A stretch of DNA of 35,263 bases from DATDEW01 sp046590205 (lineage in GTDB: Bacteria > Bacteroidota > Ignavibacteria > Palsa-1295): positions 1 to 35,263 of the forward strand of contig JBKJTT010000058.1 in assembly GCA_046590205.1 (NCBI GenBank). The letters run 5' to 3'. Below the pieces are notes generated by a model. That model did not search any database. It saw only the letters and a program-made list of their open reading frames with translations, and was not told the DNA's origin. Below, one piece after another: positions 1 through 9,364 of the stretch (the stretch's first letter is position 1; each line of letters starts with the position of its first letter). A program made the position numbers and the translations under genes.

Positions 1-875
1 TCCTTCTCGTGTTCTTCCGCATACTTCAATGCTTCCGTAAAGCTTCCTAAATTTTCTTTGTAGCTGAGTTCTTTATTATTAAGGTCTGGCCGAATACCAA
101 ATATAAAATCTGAAAAACTTGTTTCTGCGTGGAATTGGGTAAAAAATATTTTTGCTTTAATTTTTTCAGCAACCTCTTTTGCTGTTCTTGTTTTTCCGGT
201 TCCCGGAGGACCTTGAAGAACAATATATTTTCTCTCATTCAAGAGATTTTTTATTTCTTCTGCTTCATCTATTGTTTCCGATTTGAGGAAAGGTTCTAAT
301 GCATCAGAAATTGCTTTTCGATGGTCTTTGTTCGATGGCCAGTCTCTAAGTTTTGCATAGCCAGCTACAAATGCAGCAATTATTTTCTTGCCTGCTTCGC
401 TTTCTGGGTCATCAACAATTTGGCAAGCAGGTAAAACTTTTGTGTATGTTTTTATTGTGTTTTTTACGTGTTGTAAATCTACGCTACCAGTAATTGATTT
501 TGGCAAACTTGTTTCAATATCCGAGAAGTCCGATTTACAAAAACCTTTTTCATTAATGAGTTTAGAAAATAACCGTCTTAGTCCAGGGTAGGTGGCAAGT
601 TCATAGTCATTTTTAAAACCACTTGAACCAATACCCAAACAAATTAACCAAGGTTTGTCTTGGTCATTTGGAAATATAGTTAATGAGAAGTCGTGGAATG
701 GTCCTGAAGCTTCTTCCTCTGGATTAATAAAACCAAAATATGCCCCGTTGTCTTTTAAAGCCTCTTGTCCTGTATTGTTTCTTTCAACATAAGGTTTATT
801 GAATTCGTTGTCTGTCTTAGCACCGAATTGTTCCGCTTTCTCTTTAATGTATTGTCTGATGTTGTCTATGCTCAT
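1..875 (-). CDS. McrB-like AAA+ restriction GTPase/ATPase, N-terminal part (runs off left edge)
   Basis: An open frame starts at the ATG at 875 and stays open for 291 codons to the window edge, so the C-terminus is missing. The first ~190 residues resemble the MrcB/DUF3578-type N-terminal domain found on McrB homologues. A Walker A motif, GPPGTGKT, lies near residue 220 and is followed by TQFHAETSFSDFIFGIRP, which matches the McrB signature of a histidine-aromatic stretch ending in a conserved RP. McrB proteins are the nucleotide-driven motor of type IV systems that cut modified DNA with the nuclease McrC; the specificity here cannot be read. A mcrC partner would be expected beyond position 1. 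Walker B and the rest of the motor are not in view. An McrB-related AAA protein with another role remains possible. Confidence 0.8.
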   Translation of the reverse strand, partial: MSIDNIRQYIKEKAEQFGAKTDNEFNKPYVERNNTGQEALKDNGAYFGFINPEEEASGPFHDFSLTIFPNDQDKPWLICLGIGSSGFKNDYELATYPGLRRLFSKLINEKGFCKSDFSDIETSLPKSITGSVDLQHVKNTIKTYTKVLPACQIVDDPESEAGKKIIAAFVAGYAKLRDWPSNKDHRKAISDALEPFLKSETIDEAEEIKNLLNERKYIVLQGPPGTGKTRTAKEVAEKIKAKIFFTQFHAETSFSDFIFGIRPDLNNKELSYKENLGSFTEALKYAEEHEK

Positions 876-973
876 ATTGTTTGTTTGAGTGTCATTTGAC
901 AATGCCCGGTAACTCTCTTATAGGAACGGTTTTCTGTCAAAAAACTGTATAAAGCAAGCAGTTTTTGGTTGGC

Positions 974-993
974 TTTGTATGGGTTTGTATGGG
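974..993. repeat. Short tandem repeat (two 10-bp units)
   Basis: The 10-mer tttgtatggg occurs twice in direct succession in the 158-bp gap between the McrB-like gene and the DUF1599 gene. The same gap holds the segment gcccggtaactctcttatag near 904-923, which looks like a dispersed intergenic element, but one copy is not enough to define it. No clear promoter was recognised. Confidence 0.45.
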
Positions 994-1033
994 TTTGGTT
1001 TTTTGTCACTGTTCTTTGTCTTCCATCTTTTAT

Positions 1034-1570
1034 TTACCCCTTCAATTTAATTAAAGCAAACACTGAGTAATTCAGCATATCCATGTAATTGGCATCCACG
1101 CCTTCGCTTACAATGGTTTGTCCTTTATTATCTTCAATTTGTTTTACTCTAAAAATCTTCATTAAAATTAAATCTGTTAAAGAGCTAATGCGCATATCTC
1201 TCCAAGCTTCTCCATAATCATGGTTTTTATCTTCCATTAACTGTTTGGTTTGCGTGCTGTATTTATTGTAAAGTTGCTCTACTTCTTCGTAAGGTAATTC
1301 TACACGGGTATCATCCGCTAATTCTAATTGAATTAAAGAGATAATGCAGTAGTTAATGATTCCAATATATTCGCCAGTAATATCATCTAACACCTTTTGT
1401 GTGCCTTTTTCTTCAATACTTTTAATGCGCTGGGCTTTAATAAAAATTTGGTCGGTTAAGGAAGTAGGGCGTAGGTTACGCCAAGCGGTTCCATAATCTT
1501 TCATTTTCTTTAAAAAAAGATCCTTACATAATTTAATTGCTGAGTCGTATTGCGAAGATGTTGTGTTCAT
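1034..1570 (-). CDS. DUF1599 protein with two tandem domains
   Basis: This 178-aa protein is an internal duplication. Residues ~12-80 and ~104-176 each carry a DYG-AWR-(D/N)(L/M)R-SLTD block, then a K-RxKxIE stretch, and end in an NY-(C/S)-ALI helix. The aligned copies are KDYGTAWRNLRPTSLTDQ and HDYGEAWRDMRISSLTDL. The domain is DUF1599 (Pfam PF07659, associated with nucleotide modification); its biochemistry is not settled. The gene diverges from folP across a 100-bp gap, an arrangement common in Bacteroidota. Conservation of that pair hints at a role near folate or nucleotide metabolism, but that is inference. The start at 1570 is the only ATG ahead of the first repeat. Confidence 0.85.
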   Translation of the reverse strand: MNTTSSQYDSAIKLCKDLFLKKMKDYGTAWRNLRPTSLTDQIFIKAQRIKSIEEKGTQKVLDDITGEYIGIINYCIISLIQLELADDTRVELPYEEVEQLYNKYSTQTKQLMEDKNHDYGEAWRDMRISSLTDLILMKIFRVKQIEDNKGQTIVSEGVDANYMDMLNYSVFALIKLKG

Positions 1571-1670
1571 TTTATGAATTCTGTGGTTTGTCTAAATTTT
1601 TACTAATTATCAATTTTATTACTACCTTAACGGTACTACTTTGTAACTAGTGCACGCTAATTTAACAAAA

Positions 1671-2504
1671 ATGAACAAAACGTATTTAACAAATGGCAAA
1701 CAATTGAGTTTTAAAAAAGCTCAGGTGATGGCTATTATTAATATTACGCCTGATAGTTTTTATGATGGCGGTAAGTTTTCTTCGGTTACAGATATTGTTA
1801 AAGATGCTGAAATGAAAATTATGGAAGGCGCTACTATTATTGATATTGGCGCAGCTTCATCTAGGCCTAATGCAATAGCGGTTTCGGTAAAAGACGAAAT
1901 AATTAGATTAAGAGAACCATTAATTAAATTAAGAAAAGAATTTCCAAAAATATTTATATCAGTCGATACTTATTTATCAGAGGTGGCTGAATTTGCTATT
2001 GATTTGGGTGCTGATATTATTAATGATATTTCGGGTGGTCAACTTGATAATAAAATGATTGATGTGGTATCAAAGCATCAAATTGCTTATGTATTAATGC
2101 ACATGCAAGGAACACCACAAAACATGCAGAAAAACCCAAACTATGAAAACGTTGTAAAGGATATTCATGCGTATTACGAAGCAAAACTAGAGCATTGCAA
2201 AAGCGTAGGTTTTAATAAACTAATATTAGATGTAGGCTTTGGCTTTGGTAAAACAGTAGAGCATAATTTTGAATTACTAAAATACTTAAATGAATTTACA
2301 TCATTTGATTATCCTTTATTGGTTGGCCTTTCACGTAAATCAATGATTAATAAAGTAATTCATACCTCGCCTGTAACAGCTTTAAATGGTACAACGGTAC
2401 TTAATACATTAGCCTTGCAAAATGGCGCTAAAATTTTAAGAGTACATGATGTAAAAGAAGCTAAACAAGCTGTTGACCTGTTTGAGTTCTATAAATCTGT
2501 TTAA
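1671..2504 (+). CDS. folP: Dihydropteroate synthase
   Basis: It condenses 6-hydroxymethyl-7,8-dihydropterin diphosphate with p-aminobenzoate in cytoplasmic folate synthesis and is the sulfonamide target. The TIM-barrel signatures are present in order: INITPDSFYDGG near the N-terminus, IDIGAASSRP, SVDTYLSEVA, INDISGG, HMQGTP, LDVGFGFGKT, GLSRKS and a C-terminal RVHDV. At 277 aa the length is normal. I place the start at the ATG at 1671 rather than the in-frame GTG at 1650, because homology begins just after 1671 and no ribosome binding site supports the GTG. The stop falls two bases before the end of the convergent lipoprotein gene, so the two transcripts face each other. Confidence 0.95.
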   Translation: MNKTYLTNGKQLSFKKAQVMAIINITPDSFYDGGKFSSVTDIVKDAEMKIMEGATIIDIGAASSRPNAIAVSVKDEIIRLREPLIKLRKEFPKIFISVDTYLSEVAEFAIDLGADIINDISGGQLDNKMIDVVSKHQIAYVLMHMQGTPQNMQKNPNYENVVKDIHAYYEAKLEHCKSVGFNKLILDVGFGFGKTVEHNFELLKYLNEFTSFDYPLLVGLSRKSMINKVIHTSPVTALNGTTVLNTLALQNGAKILRVHDVKEAKQAVDLFEFYKSV

Positions 2505-2506
2505 TA

Positions 2507-3298
2507 CTAATCAGGACAAGTAAAACGGGTGTTTAATGTAAATGTAGTTGACGTATTGTATTTCCAAGGCGCATTACATATGGTGATATCAAAAGTATCT
2601 TTTCCAATAGTGTTTACATAAACTTTCGAACCGCTTTCAAGCGAAAAAGAACCTAACCAACCAAATTGAAATGATACAAATACATTGCCTGACTGAGGAC
2701 TGTAATTGTTTTCTGTAGTATAAATACCAGTTGTAATGGCTGAACCAAATTTAAAATTTAAGGCGTTTCCCGATTGTGGAGAGGCGTTAAATTCCCAAAA
2801 TTGAAACGAGCTAGTTGGCACGCTCACATAATAATAGCTTGTAGATCCATTACCTGTTCCATTATCCAAATAACTAATCGGTAATGAGCAAGCTGGTGTT
2901 ACGGGAGGTGCAATAATATTTCCTAAGGAGGTTTCTGTGCCGTATTTATAACCGTATTTATTTGTTGCCCAAGTTCTAAAATAATAAACAGAGTCCACAT
3001 CTAATCCCGAATACAGAGCAGTAAACGTATTTCCATTAAAATCTGCTATGATTTGCCTATCGCCAATATTTGGATTAGGCTTTGTGTTGCAACAAAAGCC
3101 TAGATGTTCAATTGGTGCATCACCTTCTGAATCAATTTGACCTGTTACTAAAACACGACCATCTGTTTGTATTTCGGCAGAAACAATATTTACTTTTGGA
3201 TAATAATCATCCATATTTTTGAGTGCTTTTTTACAAGAACTTATTACCGTAAGACTCAAAATAATAAAGAGATTAATTAAAACTTTAGTTTTATACAT
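2507..3298 (-). CDS. Exported lipoprotein with a fibronectin-III-like region
   Basis: A 263-aa protein with a hydrophobic signal ending in a lipobox (LTVISSC, Cys ~22) followed by KK. The segment at ~35-125 contains the pattern GxxxxxGFCCNTKPNP, then YYFRTWATNKYGYKYGTE, which is the typical Bacteroidota FN3-like repeat often seen in surface lipoproteins. The C-terminal half has no motif I recognise; it is rich in Ser, Gly, Asn and aromatics and probably beta-structured. It is the last gene of a tight three-gene minus-strand set, 12 bp downstream of the barrel protein, so it probably works with its neighbours at the cell surface. Its substrate is unknown. Confidence 0.7.
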   Translation of the reverse strand: MYKTKVLINLFIILSLTVISSCKKALKNMDDYYPKVNIVSAEIQTDGRVLVTGQIDSEGDAPIEHLGFCCNTKPNPNIGDRQIIADFNGNTFTALYSGLDVDSVYYFRTWATNKYGYKYGTETSLGNIIAPPVTPACSLPISYLDNGTGNGSTSYYYVSVPTSSFQFWEFNASPQSGNALNFKFGSAITTGIYTTENNYSPQSGNVFVSFQFGWLGSFSLESGSKVYVNTIGKDTFDITICNAPWKYNTSTTFTLNTRFTCPD

Positions 3299-3310
3299 GA
3301 GTAATGTTTT

Positions 3311-3925
3311 TTAATAATCAAATTGATACCTAATACCTATACCGTAATCATTAGCCCAATTTAGTGCTCTAGGTTCAGATAGTAATCCTACAGAGCGGCT
3401 AACATGAGCAATAATACCAACGTTATAGGTTATGTCGTATTGAAGTCCTAATCTAAATCTACTTCCAATTATTGTTCCGCCTCCCGAATAGCCTTCATTT
3501 ATTAATGTGTTTACATTAGAGGTGTATTCAACACTTGCAGCGCCTATGATTACATCAGTACCTATATAGGCAAAAAACTTTTCGCGTTTAAAAACAGCAA
3601 CATCAATTCCTCCATGTATTTGTAGTAAATTATATTTATGAAAACTTTGAGTTCCGGGTAAAATACTTGTTCCATTGCCAGATTTTACAGCGTAAATTGG
3701 AAAAGTATCTAATCTAGTTTTCATAACCAAATAAGAAACAGAAGCACAGATTCTTATCCATGAACCATCTTCAAATTCGGGCATGTAGCCAATCTCAGCA
3801 GAGTAGGTTGGTTTAAATGCAAAACCAAATTCACCAGTAGGCCTGTAATTAAAAGCTCTAACAAAAATTTGAGCCGTACTAATTTTGATACTTAGTACTA
3901 ATAAAAATATTAAAGAGTACCGCAT
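3311..3925 (-). CDS. Predicted outer-membrane beta-barrel protein
   Basis: A 204-aa protein with a cleavable signal peptide (MRYSLIFLLVLSIKISTA, then Q). It has alternating hydrophobic/polar strands rich in Gly and Tyr and ends in the aromatic strand YGIGIRYQFDY, as expected for a small outer-membrane barrel. I do not recognise a named family. It begins 3 bp after the stop of the 1498-aa gene, so the two are almost certainly co-transcribed and perhaps translationally coupled. A barrel paired with a giant exported protein and a lipoprotein suggests an envelope complex; this is inference from context only. Confidence 0.65.
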   Translation of the reverse strand: MRYSLIFLLVLSIKISTAQIFVRAFNYRPTGEFGFAFKPTYSAEIGYMPEFEDGSWIRICASVSYLVMKTRLDTFPIYAVKSGNGTSILPGTQSFHKYNLLQIHGGIDVAVFKREKFFAYIGTDVIIGAASVEYTSNVNTLINEGYSGGGTIIGSRFRLGLQYDITYNVGIIAHVSRSVGLLSEPRALNWANDYGIGIRYQFDY

Positions 3926-3928
3926 AGT

Positions 3929-6900
3929 TTAATTATCTTCAACACTAGCATTCGCTTGTTTCATCTTTCTTAAAAACATATCCCTTTTAGTTGGACTACA
4001 AATATTAAATTGAAACCCTGGACCACTTTTTACATCTTGTTTTTTGTCTTTAGATTTTAATTCTTTAATAGTATTATTAAATTCAGCATTGCTACTTACA
4101 ACGCTCATAACGCCTTTAAAGTAATAGAAGTAATACCATGTTTGTGGGTCTAACTCAAAATACAAAGTAAAATTATCTCCACCTTTTTTACGTTGAATTT
4201 GAATGTTTCCAGGCACTTGTCTGTAAACCTCATTTTTATTTATTGCACCTAAGCCAATTTTTCCAACTGATAAAAACGAACGGCTCGCTTTATCATATCT
4301 CATTTCTGTATTGGTTATCATAAATGTTTTTTCAAATTCATCAGGGAATTTTTTAATATTTCCATTTAAATTTAAATCAGCTATAACCTTATCTCCTTTA
4401 TCTTTTCCTAATATTTCAGTAATACCTTTGTTAAATACTTTATTACTAAAATCAATTGGCTCTAACGTATTATTATATACCTCCACATCTTTCACCATTT
4501 TTTTTAAAGCACCTTTATCAAAAAAGAAATCAATAGTACTCATCAATTCAAAAGTGGCCGAATCATTTATAGTACTATGAGTAGCAATACCAATGGTATT
4601 AAATTGTACTTGACCTAAATCAGCACCTAGGTCCATTTTACCTTCGGCATACACTTTACAATTTTCTGTATTTAAACTAATATAATTACCAGGTAATGAT
4701 TGTTCTACTAATTTCTCTTTATTTGAGATTCGGTATTCTTTTGATTCTTTATCAAAACCAAGGAAACCACTTGCACTGATTACATCCACATCTTTTCTCC
4801 CACCTCTTAAGGAAACGAATGACGAGTAAACCATATTGGTATCTTGCCCATAAATAATAGCAGAACCAACTGCTTTTCCATTCATATCGGTTGTGTTTTC
4901 TGGCAATGGAATTAAGATGTCGTTAGGATCAATTTCTCCATTAAATTTTAAATATGCTTTTCCAATTTTACCACAAGCATGCACAATTTTTGTTCCGCCT
5001 TCGTAGGTTAAAAATTTATTTTGAGCAAATAAAAATACTTTTCCTGCAAAACTAAAATAATCGTTGAATTGGAATTTAGATTCTTCCGAGATAATACCTT
5101 CCGAAACTGTTTGTCCGGTAGTATCAGGCTTAATGGTATTAAATTTAATTAAATACGGTTTATTGTTTTCATCTAAGTATTGATATTCTCCTGTTGCGAG
5201 ATAACTTTTTCTGCCGAATATATTGGCTGTTACATTTCTAATATTGTGATATTTTGTAACAATATTTGCCATAATGTTGGCATTTTTTAATGTATCAATA
5301 ACTGCATTTCTAAAAATGGTAACTTTCCCTGAATCAGGATATAGCCGCGCATCCGCTACATTTATAAAAGGAACGTTAATACAATTTATTATACATTTTC
5401 TTAAACTATATTTAGCTGCAGGTGCTAAAAATCGTAAAGAATCTTGTTTTGGATGAACAGAAATGAATTCGGGACCCTCTAAGTCTAAGGCATTTTCTAC
5501 ACTACCATCTAGTTTTTTATTTTCATCGCCTAATTGAATTTCCTCACTATCCATAAACCATTTAAAGCGTTCCATATACGCTATGTATTGGTTTTTAGGA
5601 AATCTAACAACTGAGGCTTTACCGTTAGCTACAAATTCTCCCACACGTTTATCTAAGTCCATTTTTGCATTCACGTTATCTGATGCAAAAGTTAAACCTT
5701 CTTCATCAATGGCTTTCAAATGAAAATTAGCAGTATCTGAAAAAAATTGATGTTGTTTAAATAGGATATTCACGGCTTCAATATCTGCCTTTACCATGTC
5801 AATAACTCCATTTCCATGTAACTCTAAAGGACTTAAAGCATATTTTCCTCTAAAGGTACATTTGCCATTGTAAGTTTTAAATGGACTGGCTTTGTCGCTG
5901 GCGTTCATTATATCTTTATAAGGCATCCAGTGAACAAATACAGTATCGCCATGAGCTTGAGGGAATTCAATAGGATCAATTTGCTCTTTTAAATCAAACG
6001 AATTTGCCAATGTATTCATACTATCTGGAAAGAAAATAAAATCTTTTGAGCGGGTAGTGGAGGTTACATAATTTAAATCACCATCGGCTCGTAATCCTTT
6101 ATTACTTAATTTAATTTCATTTTCAAATTTTGCTTTTCCGCCATATACTTGAAATCCTCCCGGAGGCGTTTTTCTGATGAATCCTAACGAATAATCTTTT
6201 TGTAATGATAATTGCTCTCTAAATGTAGGAAAAATGCCTGCTGAAGAAAATTCTCCTTCAAATATCAAGCCTTCATTTCTAAAGTTATCTAAACTATCCA
6301 TAGTAAATGGATCGAGTTTGTAATAGAACTTGTCACGATTGTAAACACCTTTAAAAATATTTTTCTTATCGTAGTAAGTGTAACTTTCTTTAAAGCTTTG
6401 AAATTGTGGAAACGTAGATGCTTTGCCAAATCCACTATGATTTTTAGGTGCATCAATTCTCAATTCACCGTTTAGGTTTTCAATAACTGTTTGCACTCTT
6501 CTAAATGGATAATTGCCATTAATATCTGGTTCCCTTGATACAACATAAATTCTACAAGAATCAATCGTTTTCATTTTCACTTTAAATAAGTCATAATCAA
6601 ATACAAAGTCTTTACCATGAAACTCAAACTTACCAGAGGCTACAGTTCCCGAAAATTCAATGGTTCTATTTTTCTTTAAAACTAACTCATTATGTTTTGG
6701 AAACATAAATACTTTTTGAGTGTCGCTTAATAAAATATTTTCAACACCTCTCACTGTAATATCATATGAGTTGTTTACCAAGCTCATAGTAGCGTTATTT
6801 TGATTAGGAGCATGTTTCCTGTACTCTTCTGTAAAAAAAGAGTGGATGGTAATAATGTCGTAATCTTTCTCGTGTTTTAAATCTTTGATATAATCAAATA

Positions 6901-8425
6901 AACGAGGCCTAATAGTTACTAAATCAGTTTCTGGTTCATAATAAATTAAACCAAAAATGGCCATTTTAAAAATAATAGGTCTTAAATCTACAGCCAAATA
7001 TTTAATGTATTTAGCAAAATCAACTACCGTAAATGTTAACAAATTACCATTGTTGTTATAGTAATCATTCATTTTGGTTACAGGACTAATATTCTCCATC
7101 CCCTTAATAGCCTCCATTCTTCCTCTTGAAAAGAAATCTTGTGACTCAAAAAAAGCTTCTCCTTGTGTATTGTTTGGTAAGAAATTAAAATCAATTTTCG
7201 GCTCATCAATTTTCCATACCAACTGTTCAAAATACATATCTACTTTATGGTAAGTATTAAAAAATGGTGATTTTTCAAGACCATCATCTGTTCTTAATAA
7301 AGTTACTGTTTTCTTTTCTACCTGATATACAAAGCTTAATCCTGGATGAATAATTGAATCTTTTTCTAAATAAAATTTTACAGCCGCAGGTTTTGCATTT
7401 ATTTTTTCTTTGGTCATTGAAAAAGAACGTGCTGAAATTTCTAAGAACCTAGTGTTATTTCTTTTAAATAGTAATCTAGCAGGGTTTTGAGCATTACCTG
7501 AACCAACAAATTTATTTCCACGCATACCAAAACCACCATCATAATCCACATCAGGATAAATGTTTTTTACTACTAAACGTTTACTGTATGAGTCAAAACG
7601 GGGGTAAGTTGGATCTCCATTTTCAGTTACGATTTTATCGTTTACTCTCCCTTTTTGTGGCACATCAAAATATTGCTTACCAACAAATGTTGCCGAATCT
7701 GATATATAACCACCCGTTTTACAATCTAAATTAACTCTTATCAAATCAGCATACACATCATCTCCTACACCCGTTCGTTTCCAACTTAATCGCCCACCTT
7801 TTCCTGCAAATTTTCCAGTGGAAGGGTAATAGGTTCCCTGGATATTTTCTATTGAAATAGAGTCGCCACGAGGACTTGAGCCAACCAATGTAAACTTTGG
7901 AAACACAACTTTTGGTATAGAATCGAATTCAAATTTATAGCTGGCTTGTTCACTTCTATAACTATAAGTGGGTGATTTATAGAATGTATTATTAGTGAAA
8001 ATATTTTCACTCATTTCTAAATACTCTCCAAAGTTTTTTAAATTTTTTGAGTTGAATATTTTTTCAATACACAGTTGCCAGTTGTCAAATACCTCAGGGT
8101 TTTGTTTGGAATTTATAAAGTTTACTACAGCATTTAAATAACTAATAAAATAGGGAAAAGGCTTTAATTTACGCTGTAACATGGAATTACTAGTTTTATA
8201 AATCGCAGCTCTGTATTTGCTTGAAAAATCAGGAGACTTCCAAATTTTACCGAAATTTAAAATATATTCTTCAGCTTCTTTTTTATTGGCCGAATTATCA
8301 TAGAAATAATCATTTAGTTCTTTAATAAACTTAACAGAATCGCCACTGAATTGTGTTATTTTTTGAGCATTAGCTAATTGAACAAATACAATTAATAGAG
8401 ATGTTAAAATAATTTTCTTAAACAT
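3929..8425 (-). CDS. Giant exported protein of unknown function (1498 aa)
   Basis: An uninterrupted 1498-codon gene with a clear signal peptide (MFKKIILTSLLIVFVQLANA, cleavage before Q). Residues ~20-160 look helical. The rest is dominated by short beta-strand phrases such as IEFSGTVASGKFEFHGKDF, LTYEGGTKIVHACGKIG and LNGNIKKFPDEFEKTF, recurring at intervals and resembling stacked beta-solenoid or OstA/AsmA-like envelope proteins. That likeness is impressionistic and I cannot name a family. There is no transmembrane span apart from the signal and no T9SS-type C-terminus. It heads an operon with the barrel (3-bp gap) and lipoprotein genes, with a good -7 box 26 bp upstream. Base composition matches its neighbours, so there is no sign of recent transfer. 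Confidence 0.8.
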   Translation of the reverse strand: MFKKIILTSLLIVFVQLANAQKITQFSGDSVKFIKELNDYFYDNSANKKEAEEYILNFGKIWKSPDFSSKYRAAIYKTSNSMLQRKLKPFPYFISYLNAVVNFINSKQNPEVFDNWQLCIEKIFNSKNLKNFGEYLEMSENIFTNNTFYKSPTYSYRSEQASYKFEFDSIPKVVFPKFTLVGSSPRGDSISIENIQGTYYPSTGKFAGKGGRLSWKRTGVGDDVYADLIRVNLDCKTGGYISDSATFVGKQYFDVPQKGRVNDKIVTENGDPTYPRFDSYSKRLVVKNIYPDVDYDGGFGMRGNKFVGSGNAQNPARLLFKRNNTRFLEISARSFSMTKEKINAKPAAVKFYLEKDSIIHPGLSFVYQVEKKTVTLLRTDDGLEKSPFFNTYHKVDMYFEQLVWKIDEPKIDFNFLPNNTQGEAFFESQDFFSRGRMEAIKGMENISPVTKMNDYYNNNGNLLTFTVVDFAKYIKYLAVDLRPIIFKMAIFGLIYYEPETDLVTIRPRLFDYIKDLKHEKDYDIITIHSFFTEEYRKHAPNQNNATMSLVNNSYDITVRGVENILLSDTQKVFMFPKHNELVLKKNRTIEFSGTVASGKFEFHGKDFVFDYDLFKVKMKTIDSCRIYVVSREPDINGNYPFRRVQTVIENLNGELRIDAPKNHSGFGKASTFPQFQSFKESYTYYDKKNIFKGVYNRDKFYYKLDPFTMDSLDNFRNEGLIFEGEFSSAGIFPTFREQLSLQKDYSLGFIRKTPPGGFQVYGGKAKFENEIKLSNKGLRADGDLNYVTSTTRSKDFIFFPDSMNTLANSFDLKEQIDPIEFPQAHGDTVFVHWMPYKDIMNASDKASPFKTYNGKCTFRGKYALSPLELHGNGVIDMVKADIEAVNILFKQHQFFSDTANFHLKAIDEEGLTFASDNVNAKMDLDKRVGEFVANGKASVVRFPKNQYIAYMERFKWFMDSEEIQLGDENKKLDGSVENALDLEGPEFISVHPKQDSLRFLAPAAKYSLRKCIINCINVPFINVADARLYPDSGKVTIFRNAVIDTLKNANIMANIVTKYHNIRNVTANIFGRKSYLATGEYQYLDENNKPYLIKFNTIKPDTTGQTVSEGIISEESKFQFNDYFSFAGKVFLFAQNKFLTYEGGTKIVHACGKIGKAYLKFNGEIDPNDILIPLPENTTDMNGKAVGSAIIYGQDTNMVYSSFVSLRGGRKDVDVISASGFLGFDKESKEYRISNKEKLVEQSLPGNYISLNTENCKVYAEGKMDLGADLGQVQFNTIGIATHSTINDSATFELMSTIDFFFDKGALKKMVKDVEVYNNTLEPIDFSNKVFNKGITEILGKDKGDKVIADLNLNGNIKKFPDEFEKTFMITNTEMRYDKASRSFLSVGKIGLGAINKNEVYRQVPGNIQIQRKKGGDNFTLYFELDPQTWYYFYYFKGVMSVVSSNAEFNNTIKELKSKDKKQDVKSGPGFQFNICSPTKRDMFLRKMKQANASVEDN

Positions 8426-8451
8426 TATAGGTCTAGTTTGGTGATGTACTC

Positions 8452-8459
8452 CAAATATA
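8452..8459 (-). promoter_or_regulatory. -7 promoter box for the 1498-aa gene operon
   Basis: Read on the minus strand the octamer is TATATTTG, an exact match to the Bacteroidota -7 consensus TAnnTTTG, 26 bp upstream of the ATG at 8425. A -33 TTG is not convincing at the expected distance. Confidence 0.5.
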
Positions 8460-8620
8460 TTGAACAGGACGAATAAAAGACACAGATAGTTACAAACAAA
8501 TAGTTAAACTTTTTAAAAGAAATCTTCAAATTTTAATACTTTCTAAAAATTATTACTTTTATTAAATATTTTAGATGTTTTCTAACAACTAACAACCAAA
8601 TACTAAAAACTGATTATATT

Positions 8621-9109
8621 ATGCCATCATTTGATATTACAAGTAAAGCTGACCCTCAAACTCTTGATAATGCTATAAACGTAGCAAAAAAAGAAATTTT
8701 AAATCGTTTCGATTTTCGAGATTCAAAAAGTGAAGTAGAGTTAAATAAAAAAGATTTAATCATTTCTATTGTTACGGAGCATGATATGCGATTAACAGCA
8801 ATCATTGATGCTATTCATAGCCGCATGATTAAACAGGGCTTAGACCCTCGCTGTTTGGACGAAAGCAAAGCACATTACCCTTCAGGAATGGTGATAAAAA
8901 AAGAAATAAAAATTCGTCAAGGATTAGAAAAAGAAGCATCCAAAAAAATATTAAAAGACATTAAAGACAGTAAAATAAAAGTAACAGCACAATTAATGGA
9001 CGATATTATCCGCGTTTCAAGCAAGAATATCAATGATTTGCAAGCAGTTATTGCTTTATGTAGAAAAGGAGATTATGAGATTCCTTTGCAGTTCATTAAT
9101 ATGAAATAG
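8621..9109 (+). CDS. yajQ: YajQ family nucleotide-binding protein
   Basis: The 162-aa protein starts MPSFDITSK and carries the family hallmarks: FDFRDSKSEVE, a central KQGLDPRCLDESK and the late (I/V)KVTAQLMDD-RVSSKN-DLQAVI run, with normal length. YajQ (DUF520/UPF0234) proteins bind nucleotides or RNA; the Xanthomonas homologue is a cyclic-di-GMP effector acting with a transcription factor. Ligand binding by this protein is not shown. It stands alone, with a 195-bp AT-rich upstream gap, and the rRNA operon leader follows it. The ATG at 8621 is the family start. Confidence 0.93.
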   Translation: MPSFDITSKADPQTLDNAINVAKKEILNRFDFRDSKSEVELNKKDLIISIVTEHDMRLTAIIDAIHSRMIKQGLDPRCLDESKAHYPSGMVIKKEIKIRQGLEKEASKKILKDIKDSKIKVTAQLMDDIIRVSSKNINDLQAVIALCRKGDYEIPLQFINMK

Positions 9110-9263
9110 GTTCTTTAAAAAAAAAGGATATTTGAAGCCTCTATTTTTTGCTAAAGCCTTATTTTTGTTGGTTCATAAAGTAAATGATTCAAAAAATAAT
9201 ACTCAGTAAATCAATGCTTTACGAAGATTATTTAAATCATTCAAAAAAACTTTAAAAAAAGAG

Positions 9264-9293
9264 TTTGTGATTAAGAAAAACTTTATACATTTG
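9264..9293 (+). promoter_or_regulatory. rRNA operon promoter P1 (-33/-7 type)
   Basis: TTTG at 9264-9267 and TACATTTG at 9286-9293 are separated by 18 bp, matching the Bacteroidota -33/-7 promoter. The box is followed directly by cagcccg, which is repeated at P2. This drives the 16S gene downstream. Confidence 0.8.
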
Positions 9294-9364
9294 CAGCCCG
9301 TTATTTGAGGTTGTAAGAGTTAAGTATAGGAGTCTAAAAATATTTTAAAAATAATTAAAATAAA

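Noticed and set aside
876..1033. Integron attC site near gcccggtaactctcttatag
   Set aside because: No paired core sites or integrase could be recognised; a dispersed repeat is more likely.
1650..1670. GTG start giving folP seven extra residues
   Set aside because: The ATG at 1671 fits the family start and the extra residues are unsupported.
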